This document shows positions 37,287 through 45,332 of a DNA stretch of 64,000 nt, one piece after another. A model generated the notes under the pieces. That model did no database searches. It was not told where the DNA came from and was given only the letters and a program-made list of their open reading frames with translations. The position numbers and the translations under genes were made by a program. Location: contig NZ_CP053836.1 in assembly GCF_013201825.1 (NCBI RefSeq), positions 2,294,001-2,358,000 on the forward strand, in the 5' to 3' direction. Origin of the DNA: Halarcobacter ebronensis. Its GTDB lineage: Bacteria > Campylobacterota > Campylobacteria > Campylobacterales > Arcobacteraceae. Positions within the stretch are counted from its first letter, which is position 1; each line of letters opens with the position of its first letter.

Positions 37287-37960
37287 AATACTCTGTTATT
37301 GCTTTTATAATCTCTTTGTTTGTTCATAGTCTACTTGTAGCTGCATACTTTTCTATTAATACTACAAAAGAGAAAAAAGAGATAATAGTTTTAAATATGA
37401 ATATGATTGATAAGATTATTGAAACAAAAAAAGTAGAAAAAGCAGAACAAAAAATCAATACTAAAGATGAAAAAAAGAGTGTTGAAAGAATTGAAAAGAA
37501 ACCTTTAATAAAAAAAGAGAAAAAGATAGTAAAAAAAACTCTAGAGAAAGAGAAAATTAAAGAGGAACAAAAAGAAGAGTTAAAAAAGATAGTAAAAAGT
37601 AAAGAGATAGAGAAAAAACCTATAATAAAAAAAGAAGAAGATAGTATAAAAAGAGTGAAAAATGGTGAAAACTATCAAGAAAAATATATAAAATCAAATT
37701 TATCAAAAATAATTGCTGCCATAAAAAAACATAAAAAGTATCCTTACTTAGCTAAAAAGATGCAAATGGAAGGAAAAGTTATTATCAAATGTATAATCAC
37801 CTCAAAGGGTGAAATTAGAAATATAGATTTTGTGGAAAAATCATCTTTTGAAATTTTAAATAAAAATAGTATTGAGATTTTAAAAAAGGCTTCAAAAGAG
37901 TTTGAAGCTCCTAAAAAAGAGATTGAGTTAACAATCCCTTTTAACTATGAACTAACTTAG
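37283..37960 (+). CDS. tonB: TonB protein
   Basis: 225 residues. An N-terminal membrane anchor (VIAFIISLFVHSLLVAAYF), then a long Lys/Glu-rich linker (~45-140; usual TonB linkers are Pro-rich), and the C-terminal TonB domain KYPYLAKKMQMEGKVIIKCI. Its stop overlaps the convergent msrBA gene by 4 bp. The linker is more charged than proline-rich, which is common in Campylobacterota. Confidence 0.92.
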   Translation: MKYSVIAFIISLFVHSLLVAAYFSINTTKEKKEIIVLNMNMIDKIIETKKVEKAEQKINTKDEKKSVERIEKKPLIKKEKKIVKKTLEKEKIKEEQKEELKKIVKSKEIEKKPIIKKEEDSIKRVKNGENYQEKYIKSNLSKIIAAIKKHKKYPYLAKKMQMEGKVIIKCIITSKGEIRNIDFVEKSSFEILNKNSIEILKKASKEFEAPKKEIELTIPFNYELT

Positions 37961-38817
37961 TTAAAAATTTTATGATGGGTATGGCAATATGGAATCTTGC
38001 CATTTTTTTCGTAGTAGTTTTGATGATACTCTTCTGCTTCATAAAATTTTGAAAAATCATATAAAGAGGTTGCAACTTTATATCCCATATCTTCAAGTTC
38101 ATCAATTAGCTCTAAAGTAGCTCGTTTTTGTTTTTCATCTGTATAAAATATTGCAGAGAGATATTGATTCCCTATATCTGGTCCTTGTCCATCTTTTTGG
38201 GTAAAATCATGGATTTCAAAGAAGTGTTTTGCTAACTCTTTAAAAGAGATAATACACTCATCATACTCTACTCTTACTGTCTCTAAATGTCCAGACATTC
38301 CACTACATACAACTCTATAGGTTGGATTTTCATAATGTCCCCCCATATAACCAGAAACAGCTGAATGAACCCCTGGTAATTTCTCAAAATGGTACTCTAC
38401 ACCCCAAAAACAGCCAGCAGCAAAATATGCAAAAGCGTGCTCTTCGCAGCACTTCTCTTTCCCTTCAAATTTCAAAGAGATAGAGTTAACACAGTGTCTT
38501 GTATTTTTTTTAGTAAAACCTTCACCTTCAAATACATGACCTAAATGTGCATCACAGTTTGCACAAACTATTTCAACTCTTCTTCCATCTCTATCTCTTA
38601 CTCTTTTTACGGCACCTTTTATTTCGTCATCAAAACTAGGCCAACCACAGCCAGAGGTAAATTTATCTTTTGAACGGTATAGTGCAGCACCACACTTTTT
38701 GCAAAGATAAGTGCCCTCTTCATAAAAATCATTATATTTGCCAGAGAAGGGTCTTTCAGTTCCTTTGTTATCTATGACATAAGACTCTTCTGTAGTTAAT
38801 TTGTTATAACTCATCAT
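37957..38817 (-). CDS. Bifunctional peptide methionine sulfoxide reductase MsrB-MsrA
   Basis: 286 residues. N-terminal MsrB: zinc CxxC pairs CKKC and CANC, GCGWPSF, and the catalytic cysteine in RHCVNSISL (near residue 110). C-terminal MsrA starts near residue 130 with catalytic GCFWG, then YHFEKLPGVHSAVSGYMGG. The MsrB-first order differs from the MsrA-first order of many pathogens. The enzyme repairs oxidised methionine. No signal peptide is seen, so it is probably cytoplasmic. Confidence 0.93.
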   Translation of the reverse strand: MMSYNKLTTEESYVIDNKGTERPFSGKYNDFYEEGTYLCKKCGAALYRSKDKFTSGCGWPSFDDEIKGAVKRVRDRDGRRVEIVCANCDAHLGHVFEGEGFTKKNTRHCVNSISLKFEGKEKCCEEHAFAYFAAGCFWGVEYHFEKLPGVHSAVSGYMGGHYENPTYRVVCSGMSGHLETVRVEYDECIISFKELAKHFFEIHDFTQKDGQGPDIGNQYLSAIFYTDEKQKRATLELIDELEDMGYKVATSLYDFSKFYEAEEYHQNYYEKNGKIPYCHTHHKIFN

Positions 38818-38916
38818 TTCCTCAAATGGTAATTTTTAGGAATTCTAACAAATTGATAGACAATATAAGAATAAAATTTACATATAATTTTTATCTTTAA
38901 TACTTAGTCAAACTTT

Positions 38917-40068
38917 TCATTTAAAGAACTTAATGTTAAAAGAAAATAACCCATTTTCTTCATCTACATATACCAAAGCATTGTTTTTTTCGGCAATTAT
39001 TTTTACCAAATGTAGACCAAAATAGTAGTTAGCAGAAGAGTCTAAATCAAACTCAATTTTATCAAACAACTCTTTGATATATTTTGTATTTTTACTATCT
39101 ATATTTGTCTTCAAATCAAGCTGTATATAGTCATTATACTCACTAAAAAATAGTTCTATTTTCTTATCTTTTTGTTTAATCTCTTCAAATAAATATACAA
39201 TATTAAACAGTAGTTTTATTAAAATATGTTTCAACTCAGCCAAAACAAAATTTACATGAATATTAATATCACCTTTAATTGTTGTTGTAATCTTACCTTT
39301 TATAAATATATCTTTAAAAAAGAGGACTGCACTGTTTACCATAACATTCAAACACAATCTTTCATTTTGTGCATCGGTTTTGAAAAAGCTTTTAAAGTCA
39401 TCAATTGTAAGATTTAGATGTTCTAATTGATTAAAAGTTAGTTCAATAGTTTTTTCTATCATCTCTTTATTTAAGTCATCATTTGAAATCATTATCTCTA
39501 ATGCTTGATTTTGTAACTTTATAAGTCCTAAAGGATATGTTAGTTGTTCTGTCATCATCTCAATCATTTCAGTAATAGCAAGCATTTTTGACTGTTTAAA
39601 AAGAAGTTCATCTTTTTTTCTAATATCCAATAGTTGTTTTTGAACAATACTGTTTAGATTTTTATTAACTTGACTTAACTCTTTTATAGTATGGGTAAGA
39701 CTTAAATGAAGCTCAACTCTTTTTAACAAAACTTGAGAAGAAAATGGTTTAGTTATATAATCAACGGCACCTTGATTTAAGCCTTTTACAATATCTCCTT
39801 CTTCATCTTTTACTGTTAAAAAGATTATAGGAATATCTCTTGTTAGTACGTTTTCTTTTAATATTTTACACACTTCAAAACCACTTAGTGTAGGCATAAC
39901 AATATCTAAAAGAATCAAATCAAAATAGTTTTTTTCAACTAACTCTAAAGCCTTCTCTCCACTTTGTGCATAGATAACATTGTAATCTTTTAATATGTTC
40001 ATTGCAACTTGTAGATTTTTTGCATCATCATCAACAAGAAGTATCTTCTCTTCAAATTTTTTTTCCAT
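38917..40068 (-). CDS. Receiver fused to a degenerate histidine-kinase-like domain
   Basis: 383 residues. The N-terminal receiver is intact: DDD (12-14), LILLDIVMPTLSG, FLTVKDEEG and KPF. A coiled linker (~130-175) leads to a region aligned with kinases, but the usual [16 protein letters not shown] has become ITEMIEMMTEQLTYPL, so the phospho-histidine is lost. The DNAGG and GTGIGL ATP-site boxes are not recognisable. It is probably a regulatory pseudokinase reading the receiver state. It follows another receiver and a hybrid kinase. Confidence 0.8.
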   Translation of the reverse strand: MEKKFEEKILLVDDDAKNLQVAMNILKDYNVIYAQSGEKALELVEKNYFDLILLDIVMPTLSGFEVCKILKENVLTRDIPIIFLTVKDEEGDIVKGLNQGAVDYITKPFSSQVLLKRVELHLSLTHTIKELSQVNKNLNSIVQKQLLDIRKKDELLFKQSKMLAITEMIEMMTEQLTYPLGLIKLQNQALEIMISNDDLNKEMIEKTIELTFNQLEHLNLTIDDFKSFFKTDAQNERLCLNVMVNSAVLFFKDIFIKGKITTTIKGDINIHVNFVLAELKHILIKLLFNIVYLFEEIKQKDKKIELFFSEYNDYIQLDLKTNIDSKNTKYIKELFDKIEFDLDSSANYYFGLHLVKIIAEKNNALVYVDEENGLFSFNIKFFK

Positions 40069-40073
40069 ATTAA

Positions 40074-40475
40074 TTACTCCCTTTCACTTTGCATCTCTTC
40101 TAGCTTTTTTAGTTTTATATAATTTCTAGCTTTTGTTAATAACTCAATTGAGATGAAAGGTTTTACAACATAATCAATCCCTCCACACTCATAAGCTAAT
40201 TCAATATCATTTGAAGACTCTTTCCCTGAGAGAAAAATAATTGGTATTTTACAATTTTTTGAACTCTCTTTTATAATTTTACAAACCTCATAACCATCTA
40301 AATCAGGCATCATTATATCAAGCAAAATAAGATCAAAACTGTTTTCATCAATTAGTTTTAATGCAGCTTTGCCACTCTTTGCATAAAACATTTTATACCC
40401 TTCACTTTTTAGGATATTCATTGCCATTTGAATATTTTTTGGTGTATCGTCTACAATTAGTATATTTGCAATCAA
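40074..40475 (-). CDS. Single-domain response regulator (receiver only)
   Basis: 133 residues with LIVDDTPKN, phospho-site D in LILLDIMMPDLDG, FLSGK and KPF. The predicted start is a TTG. The gene overlaps the hybrid-kinase stop by 4 bp, so it is translationally coupled. It has no output domain and probably passes phosphate on or acts by binding. It belongs with the kinase upstream and the receiver-pseudokinase downstream. Confidence 0.87.
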   Translation of the reverse strand: MIANILIVDDTPKNIQMAMNILKSEGYKMFYAKSGKAALKLIDENSFDLILLDIMMPDLDGYEVCKIIKESSKNCKIPIIFLSGKESSNDIELAYECGGIDYVVKPFISIELLTKARNYIKLKKLEEMQSERE

Positions 40476-43400
40476 TTCATATCCTTTAGTCTTTTTATAA
40501 GCTCTTCAAAACTATTTAGAAGAAAATCAACCTTCTCTATATCAAACGCCTCAATATCTTTTAGCATTTCATCACTGTAATCTTTTAAAATATAAATATC
40601 ATACTCTAACGCTATTGCCTCTACTCTTTTTGCAAATTGTTCGATTAGTGTAAAATCTCCACCATCTTTTATCTCTTGCCAATCCTCTTTTAAGTCCTCT
40701 TCCAAAATAGAGATAACTTTTATAAGAGAATTTTTATCTATTTTTTTCTCTTTTGTCTCAACACTACTACTATTTGTTTTAAAACTATATTTTAAATATT
40801 TTGCTAACTCTTCAATCAAATCTTTTAATACAACTGGTTTCCTTAAATATCCATCAAAGCCATATTCAGAAACCTTCTGTAAATCTTTTCCCATAACAGA
40901 AGCAGTAAGGGCAACAACAGGTATTTCTTTTAGTTTTTTATCCTCTTTTATCTTTGTAACCGCTTCATATCCATCCATAACAGGCATTCGTAAATCCATC
41001 AATACCATTTGAACACTTACATTCTTTAACTTTTCAAGAGCATCTTGTCCATTAATTGCAGTTATAATTTCAATATCATAATCTTTTAAAGAGGCTTTTA
41101 CTAATTTTCTGTTTTCTTCTATATCATCAACTACTAAAATCTGTGCTTTTTCAAACTCAATATTATCTGTTTCTAAAGTGTTTTGGCTCTTCTCTTCAAC
41201 CATTGAGCTAACAGGTATATCATAGATATGAACAGTAAATTTAGAACCTTTGTGTTTTTGGCTTTCAACACTTATTTTTCCATTCATCATCTGTACAAGT
41301 TTGGTACAAATTGCAAGTCCCAAACCTGTTCCTCCATATTTGACACTATCTGTGCTGCTCTCTTGTTCAAAAGCATTAAAAATTAGTTCAAGGTTCTTTT
41401 CATCAACCCCTATCCCACTATCTTCTACACTGAAAATCAAATCTACTTTACTTTTAATTTTATCTTTATAGATATTCTCAACTTTTAGTTTTATAAAACC
41501 TTTTTCAGTAAACTTTATTGCATTTCCAATTAGATTAAAAAGAATTTGTCTTAATCTAACTCCATCAATGATTATATATTTAGGTATTGTTTTATCAATA
41601 TCTACTATAAAACTTATATTTTTACTTATGATTTTAGAGTGAAAAATAGACTCAATTTCCAAGAATAGTGAAGTTGGATTTAAAGACTCATTTTTTATTT
41701 CAAGTTTTCCAGCCTCAATTTTTGACAAATCTAAAATATCATTTATAATTCTTAAAAGAGAGCTTCCTCCCTTTTTTATAGAGTCCAAATACTCTTTATG
41801 TACAGGATCTTTTATCTCTTTATCCAAAATCTCTGCAAATCCTATAACTGAGTTCATAGGAGTTCTTATCTCGTGGCTCATATTTGCCAAAAACTCACCC
41901 TTTTGTTTTGCAATATTTTCAGCCGAATTTTTTGCTTTTATTAACTCTTTATTTAAAGCCTCAATATGATTTCTCTCATCTTCAAGTTGCTCTTGCATCT
42001 TCTCTTTTTCAATTATTTGGAATTTCAATTTTCTATTCCAATAAAAAGTTCCAAATAAAACAAAAAATAAGATAATCCCTATTTTCCACATCAAAGTATA
42101 ATCAATACCTTGTTCATAATCTAGTTTAATCCACTTTCTATAAATCTCATCTCTTTTAACTTGAGGAACTTGTTTTAAACTCTTTTCTAGTATAGATAAT
42201 AACTCTTTATTTCCCTTGGCAACTGCAAAACCATACTCACTTTCATAACCCGTTGGTCCAACTATTTTAAGATTGCTAAGATTATATTTTTTTGAGTAGT
42301 ATTCAAAGGTTGGTATATCAATAATAAAATAGTCGATTGTATGAGAAGAGAGAGATTTCAACGCTTGCTCTGTAGTACTAAACTGAACATACTTTTCTAT
42401 TTTTGGATTACCTTTTTTTATTTTTTCAACAATAGAGTAATTTTCAACCACTCCAAGTTTTATCTTTTGTGGATTTGGTAAATTTTGTATTGAACTAATG
42501 TATGATTTGTTATTTTCATTTCCAATTATTACAATTGGAGATAGTATGTATTTAGAAGTAATATCTAAAAATTCACTCTTCTTTTTATTTAAAGAGACTG
42601 CATCTAATACTTGTACTTTGCCCTTTTTAAGAAGATCTATACTCTGTGTCCAACTATTGCTTGTAACTGTTTTAAAATTCACTTTACTAATCTGGCTCAT
42701 ATAATGTATTAAATCAGGAACAATCCCCACATATTTCCCATTTTCTACATATGAAAATGGTGGCCAGGCTGGATCTCCTGCAACTAAAATTTCTCTATTT
42801 TTTTTCAACCAGTTTAGCTCTTCAAGAGTAAAATCTATACCATGAAATCTTAACTCTTTTTCAAATACCCACTTTTTATTTATCTCTTTTTTTTCACTAT
42901 CTTTAATACTGTTTAAAACTTTATTGATAATATCATTTAAAACACTCTTCTCTTTTAGTGTTGCAATTGCAACCTTTGATTGACCAAACTCTTTAACACT
43001 AAACTTTATTTCAAGATTTGTTAATAAATCTTTTTCTATATAATAGTTTACCACAGGCAGATTATCTATATAAATATCCGCATTTCCATAGGAGATTAGT
43101 TTTAGTGCCTCCTCATTTGATGTTGCATAAATAAATTTAATATTGGGAAATTTTTCAAGTAAAAGTTCATAGATGTAGTCACTTTTTTGAACCACAACTC
43201 TAAACTTTTCTATTTCATCTAAGGAACTAATTTTAAAATCTTTTCTTGATACAAGAACTTTATCAAAAACTAAATAAGCAGTTGAGAAATTTAGATACTC
43301 CAATCTCTCATTTGTTTCAACAGCACAAGATAGAGCATCTAATTCCTTATTTTTTATCTTTTTCATTACACTACTCCAATCATTGGAGTAGATTTCAAAT

Positions 43401-43636
43401 TTCAAACCTGTTTTTGCGGAGATTTGTTTCAAATATTCAGATGAAATCCCTATGTGCTCACCCTTCTCATCAACAAATTCAAAAGGGGGCCAACTGGAAT
43501 CAACACCTATTTTTACAATAGGATTACTCTTTATCCAATTCTTTTCATCTTGGGTCAATAGGTTTTTATCATTTGCAAAAAGAACTAATATAAATAAAAT
43601 ATTAACAATAAGAAATCTCAACAAAAACCCCCACAA
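40472..43636 (-). CDS. Hybrid sensor histidine kinase with two periplasmic SBP_bac_3-like domains
   Basis: 1054 residues. N-terminal hydrophobic segment, two tandem periplasmic bacterial-solute-binding-like domains (~30-260 starting KIGVDSSWPPFEFV; ~270-500 starting AGDPAWPPFSYV), a membrane helix (~517-535), HisKA with FLANMSHEIRTPMNSVIGF, HATPase with GGTGLGLAI, and a receiver with VLMDLRMPVMDGYE. A ~75-residue tail follows and has no visible phospho-histidine. It is built like EvgS-type kinases. No ATG fits; the start is TTG (43636) or a nearby TTG (43624 or 43621). Confidence 0.85.
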   Translation of the reverse strand: MWGFLLRFLIVNILFILVLFANDKNLLTQDEKNWIKSNPIVKIGVDSSWPPFEFVDEKGEHIGISSEYLKQISAKTGLKFEIYSNDWSSVMKKIKNKELDALSCAVETNERLEYLNFSTAYLVFDKVLVSRKDFKISSLDEIEKFRVVVQKSDYIYELLLEKFPNIKFIYATSNEEALKLISYGNADIYIDNLPVVNYYIEKDLLTNLEIKFSVKEFGQSKVAIATLKEKSVLNDIINKVLNSIKDSEKKEINKKWVFEKELRFHGIDFTLEELNWLKKNREILVAGDPAWPPFSYVENGKYVGIVPDLIHYMSQISKVNFKTVTSNSWTQSIDLLKKGKVQVLDAVSLNKKKSEFLDITSKYILSPIVIIGNENNKSYISSIQNLPNPQKIKLGVVENYSIVEKIKKGNPKIEKYVQFSTTEQALKSLSSHTIDYFIIDIPTFEYYSKKYNLSNLKIVGPTGYESEYGFAVAKGNKELLSILEKSLKQVPQVKRDEIYRKWIKLDYEQGIDYTLMWKIGIILFFVLFGTFYWNRKLKFQIIEKEKMQEQLEDERNHIEALNKELIKAKNSAENIAKQKGEFLANMSHEIRTPMNSVIGFAEILDKEIKDPVHKEYLDSIKKGGSSLLRIINDILDLSKIEAGKLEIKNESLNPTSLFLEIESIFHSKIISKNISFIVDIDKTIPKYIIIDGVRLRQILFNLIGNAIKFTEKGFIKLKVENIYKDKIKSKVDLIFSVEDSGIGVDEKNLELIFNAFEQESSTDSVKYGGTGLGLAICTKLVQMMNGKISVESQKHKGSKFTVHIYDIPVSSMVEEKSQNTLETDNIEFEKAQILVVDDIEENRKLVKASLKDYDIEIITAINGQDALEKLKNVSVQMVLMDLRMPVMDGYEAVTKIKEDKKLKEIPVVALTASVMGKDLQKVSEYGFDGYLRKPVVLKDLIEELAKYLKYSFKTNSSSVETKEKKIDKNSLIKVISILEEDLKEDWQEIKDGGDFTLIEQFAKRVEAIALEYDIYILKDYSDEMLKDIEAFDIEKVDFLLNSFEELIKRLKDMN

Positions 43637-43650
43637 AATCTATTTTTTAT

Positions 43651-44268
43651 TTAGATTGCTTTGTAATTCTCTTCTACTATTACTTTTTTATCTAATAATA
43701 TTTTACCTAAAAAAGTGTCACCAATTTTAAATGAACCAACTCCACTTGGTGTTCCACTCATTAAAATATCCCCATCTTCAAAACTTAAAAAAGTATTTGC
43801 CTCTTTAATCATCTCATTTGGTTTATTTATCATAAGTGAATAATCACCTTTTTGTTTTAGTTCATTATTAATATAGAGTTCAATTGATAATTTAGAGATA
43901 TCTTCTTCCGAAATCGGCACAAATTTAGAAAAAACAGCTGAATTATTAAAAGCTTTTGCTCTTTCCCAAGGAAGACCTTTGGTTTTTAATTTACTTTGTA
44001 CCTCTCTTAAAGTTAAATCCAAACCAAAAGCTACTGCTGTTATTTTATTCTCTTCAATTAAAAAAGAGATTTCTGCTTCATAGTGGCAACTGTTTTGTTC
44101 TTTGGGAAATAATAATTTATTTGTAATAGCAGAGTTTGGTTTTATAAAAAATACCATCTCTTCAGGAGTTTCATTATTTAACTCTTTTATATGTTCAGTA
44201 TAATTTCTTCCTATACATACTACTTTTGATGGATAAATTAATTGATTTTCTAAAATTATATGATTCAT
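43651..44268 (-). CDS. Fumarylacetoacetate hydrolase-family protein
   Basis: 205 residues of the FAH (YcgM-like) family. VVCIGRNYTEHIKELNNETP, then the metal-binding EAEISFLIEENK and the end motif DGDILMSGTPSGVGSFKIGD. Members split C-C bonds of acylpyruvates or decarboxylate oxaloacetate. The substrate is not shown. It is 15 bp upstream of the hybrid kinase on the same strand, but there is no clear reason to link them. Confidence 0.85.
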   Translation of the reverse strand: MNHIILENQLIYPSKVVCIGRNYTEHIKELNNETPEEMVFFIKPNSAITNKLLFPKEQNSCHYEAEISFLIEENKITAVAFGLDLTLREVQSKLKTKGLPWERAKAFNNSAVFSKFVPISEEDISKLSIELYINNELKQKGDYSLMINKPNEMIKEANTFLSFEDGDILMSGTPSGVGSFKIGDTFLGKILLDKKVIVEENYKAI

Positions 44269-44341
44269 TTTTTTCCTTTTTTACTAACATAATATTATAA
44301 TTTCATAACAAGAAATTATTATATCTAAAGGTTTTAATAAA

Positions 44342-44683
44342 ATGAAAGAAAATCTGCTTATTGTTTGGTCAAATGGTGATAAAGAGGTAGCAAACAAGTT
44401 TCCACTTCTGTACTCATCAGTTCTTTTGGAGAGAAATTATTGGAATAGTTGTCATCTAATGCTTTGGGGACCATCAATACTTTTGGTAAAAAAAAGTAAA
44501 AAAATTAGAAAAAAATTAATAGAGATTCAAAAAACTGGTGTAACAATGAGTGCTTGTATTGTTTGTGTAGAAGATTATAAAGCAGTTAAAAAATTGGAAA
44601 ACTTAAATATTAACATTGAACATACAGGAGAGCTTTTAACTAAAGCTTTAAAAGATGAGAGTTGGGCTGTAATGACTATTTAA
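44342..44683 (+). CDS. DsrE-family protein
   Basis: 113 residues with an alpha/beta fold like DsrE/DsrF (KENLLIVWSNGDKEVANKFP, ending GELLTKALKDESWAVMTI). Two conserved-looking cysteines in MSACIVCVED lie in the family's usual position. DsrE proteins relay sulfur or have unknown roles. Its end overlaps the convergent Nudix gene by 8 bp. Confidence 0.72.
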   Translation: MKENLLIVWSNGDKEVANKFPLLYSSVLLERNYWNSCHLMLWGPSILLVKKSKKIRKKLIEIQKTGVTMSACIVCVEDYKAVKKLENLNINIEHTGELLTKALKDESWAVMTI

Positions 44684-45332
44684 ATTTTTTTAATAGTTCA
44701 TTTATTATTACAGCTGTAAGCCCCCAAATAACTTCACCTTTGTAGTTATAAACCCACACCTTGTGTCTTTTATGTCCCCAAGGTTTGTGGTATGTTTTGG
44801 GTAAGTTTAACTCTTGGACAGGAAAATGTATCTCTTTATTTCCATCTTTATCTATTGAATAAGGATGAACTTCATATTTTAAAGTATATTCAACAGCAGG
44901 ATTATTTTTAAAAAATTCTATGGGAACTAAAAGAGTCTTTTCTACCTCATTTTTATCAATCTTCATACTCTTTAAAGCTCTCTTTTTTACCCTTGCAACA
45001 AAAGGTTCAACAACTGCACCAATAGGTGCCACATAGGTATCAAGCTGTCCAAAGATTTTTATATCTCTCTTTTTTATTCCTAACTCTTCGTATGTCTCTC
45101 TAATTGCAGTGTTTTCAAAGGTAATATCTTCTTCCTCAAATCTTCCGCCAGGGAAGCAAATATCTCCACCTTGTCGTATATTTTCTGCTCTTTTTTGAAA
45201 AAGGATATAAAATTTTTTATCTATTTTTATAATAGGTATTAAAACTGCTGAGTTTAAATATCTATCCCTTGCCATTACATTTGGATATTTTGGCAAACTT
45301 TTAATTAATTTTTTAAATTCACTTTTTTTCAA
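44676..45332 (-). CDS. Nudix hydrolase, CoA-pyrophosphatase-like
   Basis: 218 residues. The Nudix box appears as GGRFEEEDITFENTAIRETY followed by EELGI. An upstream GGDICFPGG resembles the NudL/CoA-diphosphatase motif (UPF0035). These enzymes cut coenzyme A to 4'-phosphopantetheine and a nucleotide. The gene starts 14 bp inside the end of the kinase gene upstream, so they are co-transcribed. Confidence 0.85.
   Translation of the reverse strand: MKKSEFKKLIKSLPKYPNVMARDRYLNSAVLIPIIKIDKKFYILFQKRAENIRQGGDICFPGGRFEEEDITFENTAIRETYEELGIKKRDIKIFGQLDTYVAPIGAVVEPFVARVKKRALKSMKIDKNEVEKTLLVPIEFFKNNPAVEYTLKYEVHPYSIDKDGNKEIHFPVQELNLPKTYHKPWGHKRHKVWVYNYKGEVIWGLTAVIINELLKKFK

Noticed and set aside
25663-37960. 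Simple iron-siderophore uptake island
   Set aside because: This is the default call for FecB/FecCD/TonB genes, but no Fur-like site was seen while three ModE-like dyads were. It remains the main alternative.
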